Positions 43,841-52,331 of a DNA stretch of 55,493 bases are shown here, piece by piece. Under the pieces are notes generated by a model that was not told where the DNA came from, ran no database searches, and saw nothing but the letters and a program-made list of their open reading frames with translations. Source of the stretch: Candidatus Gastranaerophilales bacterium. Lineage in GTDB: Bacteria > Cyanobacteriota > Vampirovibrionia > Gastranaerophilales > Gastranaerophilaceae. Positions within the stretch are counted from its first letter, which is position 1. Each line of letters starts with the position of its first letter. The DNA is taken from positions 1-55,493 of the forward strand of contig CALVDX010000014.1 in NCBI GenBank assembly GCA_944326425.1. The letters run 5' to 3'. A program made the translations under genes and the position numbers.

Positions 43841-44614
43841 ATGATTTCGGTATTCAAGAGATTGTTTGCTTTATTAGCATTATTTACAATATTTTGTTCT
43901 TTGCAGGTTGAGGCTGCCAGAAAACCTGTAGAGGTTGAATGTGAAGTCAAAGACGGAAGCCTTATAGTTGCGGATGTTTACTATCCGGATGTAAAAAAGT
44001 CAAAGTATGCTACAATAGTACTTTTGCATTCACTGGGGTATAGTTCGCAAAGATGGGCGGATTTTGCAAACTCTGTAGCAGATGCCGGATACTTAGTTGT
44101 AGCAATAGATTTAAGAGGCCATGGCCGCAGCGTTTATAATTCAAAACTTGTTCGCCAGTCCTGGTCAAATTTTAAGCGCTCAGTGTTCCAAAAATATCCT
44201 GCAGATGTTATTGAGGTTTTAAGACTTGTAAAGGAAGAACATCCTGCTGCATCCTTTGACGATTGGGGAATTGTAGGTGCTGATATTGGTGCAAATACGG
44301 CGGTTTTAGTTGCTGATAAATCAAAACATAAGCCTAAAACGTTAGTTTTAATCTCTCCGCATGAATCCCACAAAGGCTTGTTTATCCCTATAGCACTTGT
44401 AAATATAGGTAAAATTCCGGTATTGTCTATCTCAAGTGAAAATGACAGAACATGTGTAAAATCACAGAACAATCTAAAAAAGTATGCACAATCTGATTTT
44501 GTAATTGCCAACTTTAAAACCAATATAACCGGTATGCTGATGCTTGGTGCTAATGCTGCCGTTCCGGCTCTCATTATAAACTGGCTGGAAGGACATGTGG
44601 CACAATATAAATAG
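43841..44614 (+). CDS. Exported alpha/beta hydrolase with Asp at the nucleophile position
   Basis: A 257-residue protein from the ATG at 43841, with a signal peptide (about 1-25). LLHSLGYSSQRWADFA forms the oxyanion region and VAIDLRGHGRS the next strand. The nucleophile elbow reads G146-A-D148-I-G150, with Asp instead of Ser, as in dehalogenases and epoxide hydrolases. The usual catalytic His near the C-terminus is not evident (ITGMLMLGAN), so it may be inactive or use different chemistry. Confidence 0.82.
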   Translation: MISVFKRLFALLALFTIFCSLQVEAARKPVEVECEVKDGSLIVADVYYPDVKKSKYATIVLLHSLGYSSQRWADFANSVADAGYLVVAIDLRGHGRSVYNSKLVRQSWSNFKRSVFQKYPADVIEVLRLVKEEHPAASFDDWGIVGADIGANTAVLVADKSKHKPKTLVLISPHESHKGLFIPIALVNIGKIPVLSISSENDRTCVKSQNNLKKYAQSDFVIANFKTNITGMLMLGANAAVPALIINWLEGHVAQYK

Positions 44615-44688
44615 GACTTTAAATTCTTAAAAGAAGTGCTATAATAATAGTATAAATTAGTGAGTAAAAAGCAAGGAAGGATAATATT

Positions 44689-45090
44689 ATGAGTTCAGGA
44701 ATGTCTGTTTCCGCAACAAGTATGGATTTGCAGTATATTCAAGCTGCTGCATCTGTTTCTTCTGCAGCAACTAATAATGTAAGTACATCTGCATCTTCCG
44801 AACCGCAGCAAGCTGTTTATGCGACGGAAGGTGATGCACAGTATGATGAAGCTATGGATGAAAATAGCGACGGTACTATTACTTACGAAGAATATCTGTC
44901 TTATGTTCAAAGTAATTTGGCAAATGCTTCCAGTGCAAGTATATCACCGGCTTCCACCAGTGTTACAACACAAACGGATGACGAAGGTAATGTTCAGCCT
45001 GTAAATGCCGGCAGGGCACTTGCTGCATATTCTAACGCCGCATCGGAAGTATCAGGTTTAAATAGTGCAGTAATTTCTGCAGAATCTTAG
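44689..45090 (+). CDS. Ser/Ala-rich protein with one canonical EF-hand
   Basis: A 133-residue low-complexity protein without signal peptide. Residues 57-68 (DENSDGTITYEE) fit the EF-hand consensus exactly: D57, N59, D61, T63, T65, E68. The rest is rich in Ser, Ala, Thr and Gln. AAGGAAGG before the ATG. It stands alone with a strong terminator. Probably binds calcium; role unknown. Confidence 0.75.
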   Translation: MSSGMSVSATSMDLQYIQAAASVSSAATNNVSTSASSEPQQAVYATEGDAQYDEAMDENSDGTITYEEYLSYVQSNLANASSASISPASTSVTTQTDDEGNVQPVNAGRALAAYSNAASEVSGLNSAVISAES

Positions 45091-45112
45091 TTAGCTTTTA
45101 TAAAGTATTAAC

Positions 45113-45140
45113 AAAAAAGCGGGAATTTTCCCGCTTTTTT
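45113..45140. terminator. Bidirectional terminator
   Basis: AAAAAAGCGGGAA and its reverse complement TTCCCGCTTTTTT close a short loop, between the EF-hand gene and the convergent UDG gene. Confidence 0.88.
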
Positions 45141-45164
45141 GTTGTGTTTTATCTGTGTAAAAAA

Positions 45165-45761
45165 CTAGTCGCTAATTAATGTTTTTATATTTTTTAAATC
45201 TTTTAACATCAAATCCCGCGGTTCACCTGGTTCAAGCGAGTGCTTGCGCAAAAGGAACGAAGGGTGGAAAATAGGAATGCCTTTGTATTTTTTACCTTTT
45301 ACATTAATATCCATAAATTGTCCGCGTATTTTTGATATCGGAGTTTTGCTGTCTGAAAATGATTTTAACGCTGTAGCTCCGCAAAAGATTATAACTTTTG
45401 GATTGATTATATCTATTTGTCCAAGAAGATAATTTTCGCACTGTTTTTTCTCTTCTTTTTCCGGTACTCTGTTTTTAGGCGGACGGCATTTTACAGTGTT
45501 TATTATATAGAGGTCTTTTTCTCTTGAAATCCCTGCTTTTTCAAGAAACTCGTTTAAAAGTTTTCCTGCACGTCCAACAAAAGGTGTACCTGTCAAATCT
45601 TCATTTTCTCCGGGGGCTTCTCCTATTAGTACAGTCTTTGCGGTCTCCGGATTACCGTCTGAGAATACTACATTTGTTCTTGTTTTTCCTAATTCACATT
45701 TTTGACAGTTTAAACACTCTTTTTTTAGTTCATCAAGCCTTGTTTGTTTTGTTTTTTCCAT
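45165..45761 (-). CDS. Type-4 uracil-DNA glycosylase (Fe-S), paralogue 1
   Basis: A 198-residue family 4 UDG. C16xxC19 begins the 4Fe-4S site; GEAPGENED, NTVKCRPPKNR and IFHPSFLLR are the family motifs. It removes uracil from DNA. A second member with the same motifs lies at 54065. It overlaps the symporter gene by 29 bp and has AGGGA before the ATG. Confidence 0.93.
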   Translation of the reverse strand: MEKTKQTRLDELKKECLNCQKCELGKTRTNVVFSDGNPETAKTVLIGEAPGENEDLTGTPFVGRAGKLLNEFLEKAGISREKDLYIINTVKCRPPKNRVPEKEEKKQCENYLLGQIDIINPKVIIFCGATALKSFSDSKTPISKIRGQFMDINVKGKKYKGIPIFHPSFLLRKHSLEPGEPRDLMLKDLKNIKTLISD

Positions 45762-47205
45762 AAATCCCTATCCCGTATCTTGTACAATATCGTTTTAATT
45801 CTTTCATTATAACATTTGAAAGCATAAATACTGCTATTAAATTTGGTACAGCAAGGAACAGCGTTACTGCATCAGAAAGGTTGATTATGCTTTTAAAATT
45901 CATGGCGGAGCCTGCAATAATAAACAGACAGTATATTACCTGAAAAACCGATGTTTTCCAATTTTCGCTGCCGAATAAAAAGTTCCACGCTTTAAGTCCG
46001 TAGTATGAGCCGCAAAGCATTGTTGAGAGAACAAAACAGCTGGCCATAAGTGTTAACAGTGCAGGGAAAAACGGAAATGCTGTGCCAAAAGCTTTTGACG
46101 TTAATTCTATACCTGCAATCCCTGTAACATTTAAGTATTCTTTTGAAACAACAATTACAAACGCTGTTGCAACACCTACAATTACCGTATCAACAAACGG
46201 CTGCAGCATAGAGATAAAAGCTTGTTTTACTGGTTTTGAAGTGTTTACGGCAGAGAAAGCAATCGGTGCTGTACCTAAACCTGATTCATTTGCGAACATT
46301 GCGCGTCTGAAGCCCCATAACATACAGGCAAATACACCTCCCTCAATAGCCCGCGGTTTAAAGGCTTCTGTTATAATTAAGGCTATTGTATCAAACAGAT
46401 GATGGATATTCATTACAACAACAATAAGCGCACTTAAAACATACAGAGAACACATTACAGGTGTTACTCTTGATGTAAATTTCCCTATTGCTTTAATGCC
46501 GCCGATTATTGTAAGCCAGGTTATTACGGCAACGATTGTTCCCAGTATCCATCCGTTATTTGCAAAAAAACTGTGCGCGCCGCCTGTTACTTCTGTAATT
46601 TGCGCAGTCATTGCGTTTATCTGAAACAGATTCCATCCGCCAATCATTGCAAACACACAGCAAATTGCGTAGATTTTAGCAAGGTGCGGTGCAACGGGTG
46701 CAAGGAATGTTTTTTTTAAACCTCTTGTTATGTAGTACATCGGTCCGCCTGATACTGTATTATCAGGGTTTAACTGGCGGAACTTTACGCCCAAAAGAAC
46801 CTCTGCAAACTTAAGCGCCATTGACAAAATCCCTGCAATAATCATCCAGAAAATTACTCCGGGTCCGCCGATTGAGACAGCGGCAGCAGAGCCTGCTACG
46901 TTTCCAATACCTGCCGAGGCTGAAATTGTTGCACTAAGCGCCTGAAACGATGACAATTCACCGCGCTTTTTACCTTCAAACCCGTCGTTATGTTTATAGT
47001 TATTTGTGATTAATTCGATTGAGTGTTTAATCCCCCAGAAACCGATAAATCTTGTCCTTACGGTAAAATAAATTGCTGCAAAAATAAGCAGGGCAACAAG
47101 TAACTCAACCTTAACCCCGTTAATTGTTACCGAGTAAAATATAATCCCTGAAATCTTATCCGCTATCGGGGACAAAATACTATCTATAACGGCATCTAAA
47201 TTCAT
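45733..47205 (-). CDS. Sodium:alanine/glycine symporter (AGCS family)
   Basis: A 490-residue membrane protein with about 11 hydrophobic helices. SAGIGNVAGSAAA and GGPGVIFWMIIAG are the AGCS signatures. It imports alanine or glycine with sodium. TACAAT lies six bases before the ATG with no Shine-Dalgarno, so it may be leaderless. Its 3' end overlaps the UDG gene. Confidence 0.93.
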   Translation of the reverse strand: MNLDAVIDSILSPIADKISGIIFYSVTINGVKVELLVALLIFAAIYFTVRTRFIGFWGIKHSIELITNNYKHNDGFEGKKRGELSSFQALSATISASAGIGNVAGSAAAVSIGGPGVIFWMIIAGILSMALKFAEVLLGVKFRQLNPDNTVSGGPMYYITRGLKKTFLAPVAPHLAKIYAICCVFAMIGGWNLFQINAMTAQITEVTGGAHSFFANNGWILGTIVAVITWLTIIGGIKAIGKFTSRVTPVMCSLYVLSALIVVVMNIHHLFDTIALIITEAFKPRAIEGGVFACMLWGFRRAMFANESGLGTAPIAFSAVNTSKPVKQAFISMLQPFVDTVIVGVATAFVIVVSKEYLNVTGIAGIELTSKAFGTAFPFFPALLTLMASCFVLSTMLCGSYYGLKAWNFLFGSENWKTSVFQVIYCLFIIAGSAMNFKSIINLSDAVTLFLAVPNLIAVFMLSNVIMKELKRYCTRYGIGIYGKNKTNKA

Positions 47206-47211
47206 AAGTTG

Positions 47212-47217
47212 ATTGTA
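47212..47217 (-). promoter_or_regulatory. -10 element of the AGCS symporter gene, leaderless spacing
   Basis: TACAAT on the minus strand, exactly six bases before the ATG. A -35 is not clear. Confidence 0.45.
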
Positions 47218-47327
47218 CTATAAACATGAAAATATAAAAATTGAAGAGTAAATAGAGTTGAAAATCTGTTACAAGATTGACCTTAATTTTGAAGGCGGGT
47301 ATAATATTACCTGTGGAGGAGTATAAC

Positions 47328-47666
47328 ATGAATCGCCGCTGGTATGACGAGCACGAAGAAACACAACAAACTTTAGAGCTGTTGAAACGTCTTGACAGCA
47401 GAACAATGCGTTCTTTGTCGAGGGATTTATCTGTAATTGTCAAGCAGATAAAAGAACTTAGAGAAGAGGCAAAGAAGGATGATGAGGACGAAGAAATCAG
47501 TCTTGGTTTGCAGCGGGTGCTCGGGCTTTATCAGAGTGAGAATGCGCGCCGCTGGTATGATAAAAAGCCGGAAGTAAATTATGCTATGCGTTCGATGTCG
47601 ACTCTCCCTAAAGAGGATTTTTACAATATTATGGAAGGACTGCATGTCACTCTTTCTTCCAGATAA
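47328..47666 (+). CDS. Small helical protein upstream of ruvB
   Basis: A 112-residue protein from the ATG at 47328, after GGAGG. The motif RRWYD occurs twice (residues 3-7 and again around 75). The middle is charged and helical ([15 protein letters not shown]). It lies 8 bp before ruvB and likely shares its transcript. No family recognised. Confidence 0.7.
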   Translation: MNRRWYDEHEETQQTLELLKRLDSRTMRSLSRDLSVIVKQIKELREEAKKDDEDEEISLGLQRVLGLYQSENARRWYDKKPEVNYAMRSMSTLPKEDFYNIMEGLHVTLSSR

Positions 47667-47674
47667 AAGGTAGT

Positions 47675-48742
47675 ATGGCAATTTTTTCAGATAACGCGGT
47701 TAAAGAAACGCCCAAAAAACATAAAAACCCTATAACCCAATCGGACTCTATTGAGTATGACAAAACTTTTGAAAACTCAATACGTCCAAAAAGTTTTGAG
47801 GAATATATAGGACAGAGTGCACTGCTTGAAACCTTAAAAATAAGTATTGAAGCGGCTAAAAAGCGTAATACGACACTTGACCACATGTTATTCTACGGGC
47901 CTCCCGGGCTTGGAAAAACAACTCTTGCCGGAGTTGTCGCAGAACAGATGGGGGCGGCAATTAAAATTACGTCTGCGCCGGCTCTGGAACGTCCGCGGGA
48001 TATTATCGGAATTTTGATGTCGCTTAAGGAGGGTGAAATCCTCTTTATTGATGAAATCCATCGTATGAATAAGGTTTCGGAAGAGATTCTTTATCCGGCA
48101 ATGGAAGATTTTACTTTAGATATGACTACCGGAAAAAGCCAGACGGTCAAAACTATGAGAATTCCGCTGCCGAAATTTACCCTTATCGGCGCTACTACCA
48201 AGGCCGGTGAACTTTCCAGTCCTCTACGTGACCGGTTTGGCATTCTTAAACGTTTAGAGTTCTATACAATTGAAGAACTGGCGAAAGTTGTGAAACGTAC
48301 AGCAAAAATATTAAATATAGACATTACGGATGACGGTGCAAAATCTATAGCGAAACGTTCCCGCGGAACTCCGAGAATTGCAAACAGACTGGTTAAAAGA
48401 GTAAGTGATTTTGCTATCGTTAAATATGATGGTATTATTACCGGAGAGGTTGCGGAAACTTCACTTGATACTTTAAAAATCGATGAGTTTGGCCTTGATA
48501 CAACTGACAGAGCCCTGTTAAAACTTATTATTGAAAAATATGACGGCGGTCCGGTCGGAATAGAAACATTAGCGGCTGCCTTAAGTGAGGATGTAAGAAC
48601 TCTGGAAGATGTGTGTGAACCGTACTTGCTGCAGTCCGGCTTATTACAGAGAACCCCGCGCGGACGTAAGGTTTCTCCTGAAGGTTACAGGCATTTGGGG
48701 ATAAAAGACATTCCGCCAATGCAGGGCAGTCTGTTTGACTAA
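47675..48742 (+). CDS. ruvB: Holliday junction branch-migration ATPase RuvB
   Basis: A 355-residue RuvB. GPPGLGKT (75-82) is the Walker A; IDEIHRMN and [18 protein letters not shown] (sensor and arginine-finger region) follow, and the C-terminal winged helix closes the protein. It drives Holliday junction migration with RuvA, which is not in this window. Followed closely by the YibE/F gene. Confidence 0.97.
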   Translation: MAIFSDNAVKETPKKHKNPITQSDSIEYDKTFENSIRPKSFEEYIGQSALLETLKISIEAAKKRNTTLDHMLFYGPPGLGKTTLAGVVAEQMGAAIKITSAPALERPRDIIGILMSLKEGEILFIDEIHRMNKVSEEILYPAMEDFTLDMTTGKSQTVKTMRIPLPKFTLIGATTKAGELSSPLRDRFGILKRLEFYTIEELAKVVKRTAKILNIDITDDGAKSIAKRSRGTPRIANRLVKRVSDFAIVKYDGIITGEVAETSLDTLKIDEFGLDTTDRALLKLIIEKYDGGPVGIETLAAALSEDVRTLEDVCEPYLLQSGLLQRTPRGRKVSPEGYRHLGIKDIPPMQGSLFD

Positions 48743-48752
48743 GAGGTGCGTT

Positions 48753-49883
48753 ATGAAAAAAATATTTTTTATTATAACCGGTCTATTTTTGCTGTTTATT
48801 TTCGGTACATCTGTAAATGCTGATGAAACGTTTACACTTGGCAGAGCGCATGATATACAGTATGAAGATATTTCTTTAGGTGATACCCCGCAGGTAAGGC
48901 AGATTATTGATGTTGAAATCCTAAACGGGCAGGATAAAGGAAACACTTATAAATTGGAAAATATAATTGGTTCAAATCCTTATTATGACATACATGTTCA
49001 TCCTAAAGATAAACTGCTGCTGCATACAGAAACCGGAGAAACAGGGATTGAATATTTTATTGCAGATTTATACAGAATGAATGTTCTCTATTTTCTTGCA
49101 GGCATTTTTTGTATTCTGGTAATAATTATAGGCCGATTAAAAGGACTCTTTAGTCTTGTATCGATTGCTGCAACTGTATTGTTAATATTTAGCGTCCTTT
49201 GCCCGATGATACTTGCCGGCGTTCCGCCGCTTGCAGGTACTATACTTGTCTGTTTACTCTCAACGGTTATTACAATGTACTTGGTGGGGGGCATAAATAG
49301 TAAAAGTACGTCTGCAACCGCAGGAACAGTGCTTTCACTCATAGTTGCGGGTGCTGCATCGCTTTTAACAATTAAATTTGCAAAACTTACAGGGTTCAGC
49401 GACGAAACAACATTATATTTATATTCTTCTCACCCGGAGCTTGATTTTACTTCAATTACAGCATCTGTAATTATCATAGCGGCACTCGGAGCGGTTATGG
49501 ATATTGCAATGTCTATTGCAAGTACGGTAAATGAGATATATCAGACTAATAAGTCGCTTACGGTCAAAGAATTGTTTGATGCAGGCATGAACGTAGGTCG
49601 TGATGTAATCGGGACAATGGCAAATACTTTAATCCTTGTCTATATGGGCGGGGCTTTACCGCTGCTGCTTCTTGCCGGCGGTATTGATGCATATAAATTC
49701 TTTAATCTTAATGCTGTTGTGACAGAAATTTCTTCTGCAATAATCGGAAGTATAGCCTTGCTCTTGTGTGTTCCGATTACTGCCATAATTTCTGCAAATT
49801 TAATTAAATTTACAGATGAAAAACTCAAAAAAAATGCTATAATAGAAGTAGAAGACATGATAAAGGGTGAAATCAATGATTGA
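48753..49883 (+). CDS. YibE/F family membrane protein
   Basis: A 376-residue protein from the ATG at 48753, with AGAGGTG before it. A signal peptide (about 1-24) precedes a short extracytoplasmic part and then about eight membrane helices (YFLAGIFCILVIIIG...). VMDIAMSIASTVNEI is typical of YibE/F proteins, whose substrate is unknown. It overlaps the next gene by 8 bp. Confidence 0.88.
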   Translation: MKKIFFIITGLFLLFIFGTSVNADETFTLGRAHDIQYEDISLGDTPQVRQIIDVEILNGQDKGNTYKLENIIGSNPYYDIHVHPKDKLLLHTETGETGIEYFIADLYRMNVLYFLAGIFCILVIIIGRLKGLFSLVSIAATVLLIFSVLCPMILAGVPPLAGTILVCLLSTVITMYLVGGINSKSTSATAGTVLSLIVAGAASLLTIKFAKLTGFSDETTLYLYSSHPELDFTSITASVIIIAALGAVMDIAMSIASTVNEIYQTNKSLTVKELFDAGMNVGRDVIGTMANTLILVYMGGALPLLLLAGGIDAYKFFNLNAVVTEISSAIIGSIALLLCVPITAIISANLIKFTDEKLKKNAIIEVEDMIKGEIND

Positions 49884-50382
49884 AATGAAAGTAATGGGTA
49901 TAGCGCTTGATACAAGGACAGGGTCTCCTATTGTAGTGCTGCACGATTTGGAAAACAGGAAGGCGCTTCCTATATGGATTGGTTCGGCGGAGGCGAGTGC
50001 AATAATCAGAAAGATTGAAAATCTCGGGGTTGTACGTCCTATGACTCACGACCTGATTTGTTCTATCATTGATAAAACCGGCTTTACTCTTGACAGGATA
50101 GAGATTAATAATGTTGAAAAAGAGACTTATTACGCAACTTTATATCTTGTAAGAGACGGTGAAGAAATTGAAATAGATGCACGTCCGAGCGATGCTATTG
50201 CGGTGGCTATGAGAATGGATGCGCCGATATACGTTACTGCAAATGTTTTGATGGACGGGTCTGTATCTACTGATGCACAAAAAGACGAAGAAGAAGCTCA
50301 AGAGTTTAAAGATTTTATACAGAGCATTAAGCCTTCGGACTTTGAAAAGTTACTAAAGAACAATAAGGAATCGGATCAGTAG
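49876..50382 (+). CDS. Bifunctional nuclease domain protein (DUF151)
   Basis: A 168-residue protein. LPIWIGSAEASAI, RPMTHDLI, and ARPSDAIAVAMR form the DUF151/BFN domain. Some members degrade DNA and RNA; others have regulatory roles. I start it at ATG 49876 after AAAGGG rather than at the GTG three codons earlier. It overlaps the YibE/F gene. Confidence 0.9.
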   Translation: MIEMKVMGIALDTRTGSPIVVLHDLENRKALPIWIGSAEASAIIRKIENLGVVRPMTHDLICSIIDKTGFTLDRIEINNVEKETYYATLYLVRDGEEIEIDARPSDAIAVAMRMDAPIYVTANVLMDGSVSTDAQKDEEEAQEFKDFIQSIKPSDFEKLLKNNKESDQ

Positions 50383-50694
50383 ATGAAGATAGCAATTGCG
50401 TGTGATGAGGATGAAAAGGTAAAAGAGCACCTTGAAGATGCAGAGCTCTATCGTGTATATGAAATAGAAGGAGGTGACATTAAAAATTCAGAGTTAATCA
50501 GAACAATTAATGCGGGACATCATGTAATAGCGCCTTTTCTGGCAGACAAAAGTGTAGAGGCATTAATATGCGGAGCTGCAGATAAACATGCAAAAAGAAT
50601 TTATGCCAGACACGGATTAATTCTCTATACAGAGAACAAAGGTAATTTAAAAGACATTATAAGTAACTTTATTTCCGGGAATTTTGAGTATTAA
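50383..50694 (+). CDS. NifX/dinitrogenase FeMo-cofactor-type protein
   Basis: A 103-residue protein that begins right after the stop of the nuclease-domain gene. IAIACDEDEKVKEHLEDAELYRVYE and AGHHVIAPFLAD fit the small NifX/NifB-C family fold. No nitrogenase genes are here; such proteins in non-fixers may carry metal clusters or be regulators. Likely co-transcribed with the preceding genes. Confidence 0.8.
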   Translation: MKIAIACDEDEKVKEHLEDAELYRVYEIEGGDIKNSELIRTINAGHHVIAPFLADKSVEALICGAADKHAKRIYARHGLILYTENKGNLKDIISNFISGNFEY

Positions 50695-50782
50695 TATTTG
50701 TAACAATTTTTAAGCAATCCATGTAATATTTGGTCAATTTTGGTAAGTAGAATAACTTTTATAATATAACGATAGGGGAACT

Positions 50783-51787
50783 ATGTCGTCAGAAATATAT
50801 AATAATAACTATACCAAATCAATATATAATTTACGTCTCAATACAATAAACTTCACATCTAACAGGGGAAAAATCTGGTACAAGGGTGGAGCAGATGTTT
50901 TTGAGCGGGAACAGATTGATAACGTGCCTATTGATACAAAGGCAAAGATTTTTAGCAATGAACTTATAAGAATGGTTGATAATCGTCAGGTGACTCCGCA
51001 AAAAATCCAGCAGTCGGTGAAAAAATACCTGCCGAATATTGATGTAAAAATTATTTCAATGGAAGATTATACGGAGTTTGGCCTTAATAACAAAAAGCGT
51101 GTAGCTGCTGCGACGCGCCCGCAGTTTGACAGGAACGGTAAATTGCAAAAACTGGAAATTTATATTCCTGCAATTGAGTATGATGATGAATATTCCAAAC
51201 AGGAATTTATAGATAAACTGACCCATGAAATTACTCATGCAATGCAGTTTGCAGATGATAAGGAAATCCGCGTACAGTATCAAAATACAAAGGAAGGACA
51301 TTTCTATAACTTTTTCCAGCAAAATATTTCCAATATGATAACAGACACACTTGTACAGAAACTTCTGGTGGCAATTGCCCGCAGAGAAAATATAGAAATG
51401 CATTCGATTGAGGATTATAATAAGTTTGTAAGTGCGCCTATGAAAGGTATTGATAAATCGGAAATAATGCATTTAAGCGGGTATGATGATAAAGATAGTT
51501 TTAATAAATATATAAAGGTCGGGTTTGATGTTTACATCGACGAATTAATGAAAAATACCCAGGTATCAAGAGATCCTTTTGCAATGAAAGTAATTAATGA
51601 GGCTGGCGGAGTTGATGAATTTAAGGAAAAAGTTATGGCAATGACAGCTTACACTCTTGAACATGAAAAAGAAGCGTATAAGGCGGGAAACAATGCACGC
51701 AAAACGGCCCGCGGATTTTCCGGTGAGGATTATAACGATGTAATTCCGCTTGTGGTGGGAATGGCTGCGGAGGCGTTAAGTACGTAA
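50783..51787 (+). CDS. Putative zinc metallopeptidase of lineage-specific type
   Basis: A 334-residue protein with HEITH at 148-152, a zinc metallopeptidase HExxH motif inside a predicted helix, and E293HEKEAY a likely helix carrying the third ligand. The N-terminal 35 residues (TINFTSNRGKIWYKGG) are of the lineage-specific type seen in other proteins here, not a signal peptide. AGGGGAA before the ATG. I know no family that matches the whole; the peptidase call rests on the two motifs. Confidence 0.65.
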   Translation: MSSEIYNNNYTKSIYNLRLNTINFTSNRGKIWYKGGADVFEREQIDNVPIDTKAKIFSNELIRMVDNRQVTPQKIQQSVKKYLPNIDVKIISMEDYTEFGLNNKKRVAAATRPQFDRNGKLQKLEIYIPAIEYDDEYSKQEFIDKLTHEITHAMQFADDKEIRVQYQNTKEGHFYNFFQQNISNMITDTLVQKLLVAIARRENIEMHSIEDYNKFVSAPMKGIDKSEIMHLSGYDDKDSFNKYIKVGFDVYIDELMKNTQVSRDPFAMKVINEAGGVDEFKEKVMAMTAYTLEHEKEAYKAGNNARKTARGFSGEDYNDVIPLVVGMAAEALST

Positions 51788-51812
51788 CGTTTGACAAATG
51801 CTGTTTTCAGGT

Positions 51813-52292
51813 TTACTTTCTTATGCTGAGTCTTTCAAGCCAGCGTACAAAACGTGTAGGTATGTTTTCGTTTTCAGCGTTTATGGAATCGACGAGAATT
51901 GTCATACAGCCTGCACGTTTTCCGACCAGTATATCTGTGAGCGGTCTGTCACCGACCATGACTGCTTCTGCCGGAGATATACGGGCATTTGACAGATATT
52001 CAAGAAGAATTTGGGGATCAGGCTTTCTTGCTGCGCCGATTACATCAAATGTTGAGATAGCGCGGACTTTTTCTATATAGGCTTCATTAAAGTTATTGGA
52101 AATGACAGCAATTACAAACTCTCTTTCTATGTCTGAAAGCCAATCTCTGGTCTTTTGGGAATACTCGGCAGATTTTGATTTCATGATAGTGCTGTCAAGG
52201 TCAAAAAGCAGTGCTTTTATCCCTTTTGACTTTAATTCTTCAAAATCAATTTCATAAATATCTTTTAAATTATAATCAGGTTTAAGAAACAT
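51813..52292 (-). CDS. YqeG family HAD phosphatase
   Basis: A 159-residue HAD IIIA phosphatase. FDLDSTI gives the nucleophile Asp, SNN motif II, and KPDPQIL plus VGDRPLTDI motifs III and IV. YqeG relatives act on phosphatidylglycerol phosphate in some organisms. AGGAAG before the ATG. Oriented toward the metallopeptidase gene. Confidence 0.92.
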   Translation of the reverse strand: MFLKPDYNLKDIYEIDFEELKSKGIKALLFDLDSTIMKSKSAEYSQKTRDWLSDIEREFVIAVISNNFNEAYIEKVRAISTFDVIGAARKPDPQILLEYLSNARISPAEAVMVGDRPLTDILVGKRAGCMTILVDSINAENENIPTRFVRWLERLSIRK

Positions 52293-52331
52293 ACTTCCTG
52301 CGCCACCTCTATATCTTTACCCATTTACCCC

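Noticed and set aside
50383-50694. Evidence of nitrogen fixation from a NifX-like gene
   Set aside because: The family is widespread in non-fixing bacteria and no other nif genes are present.
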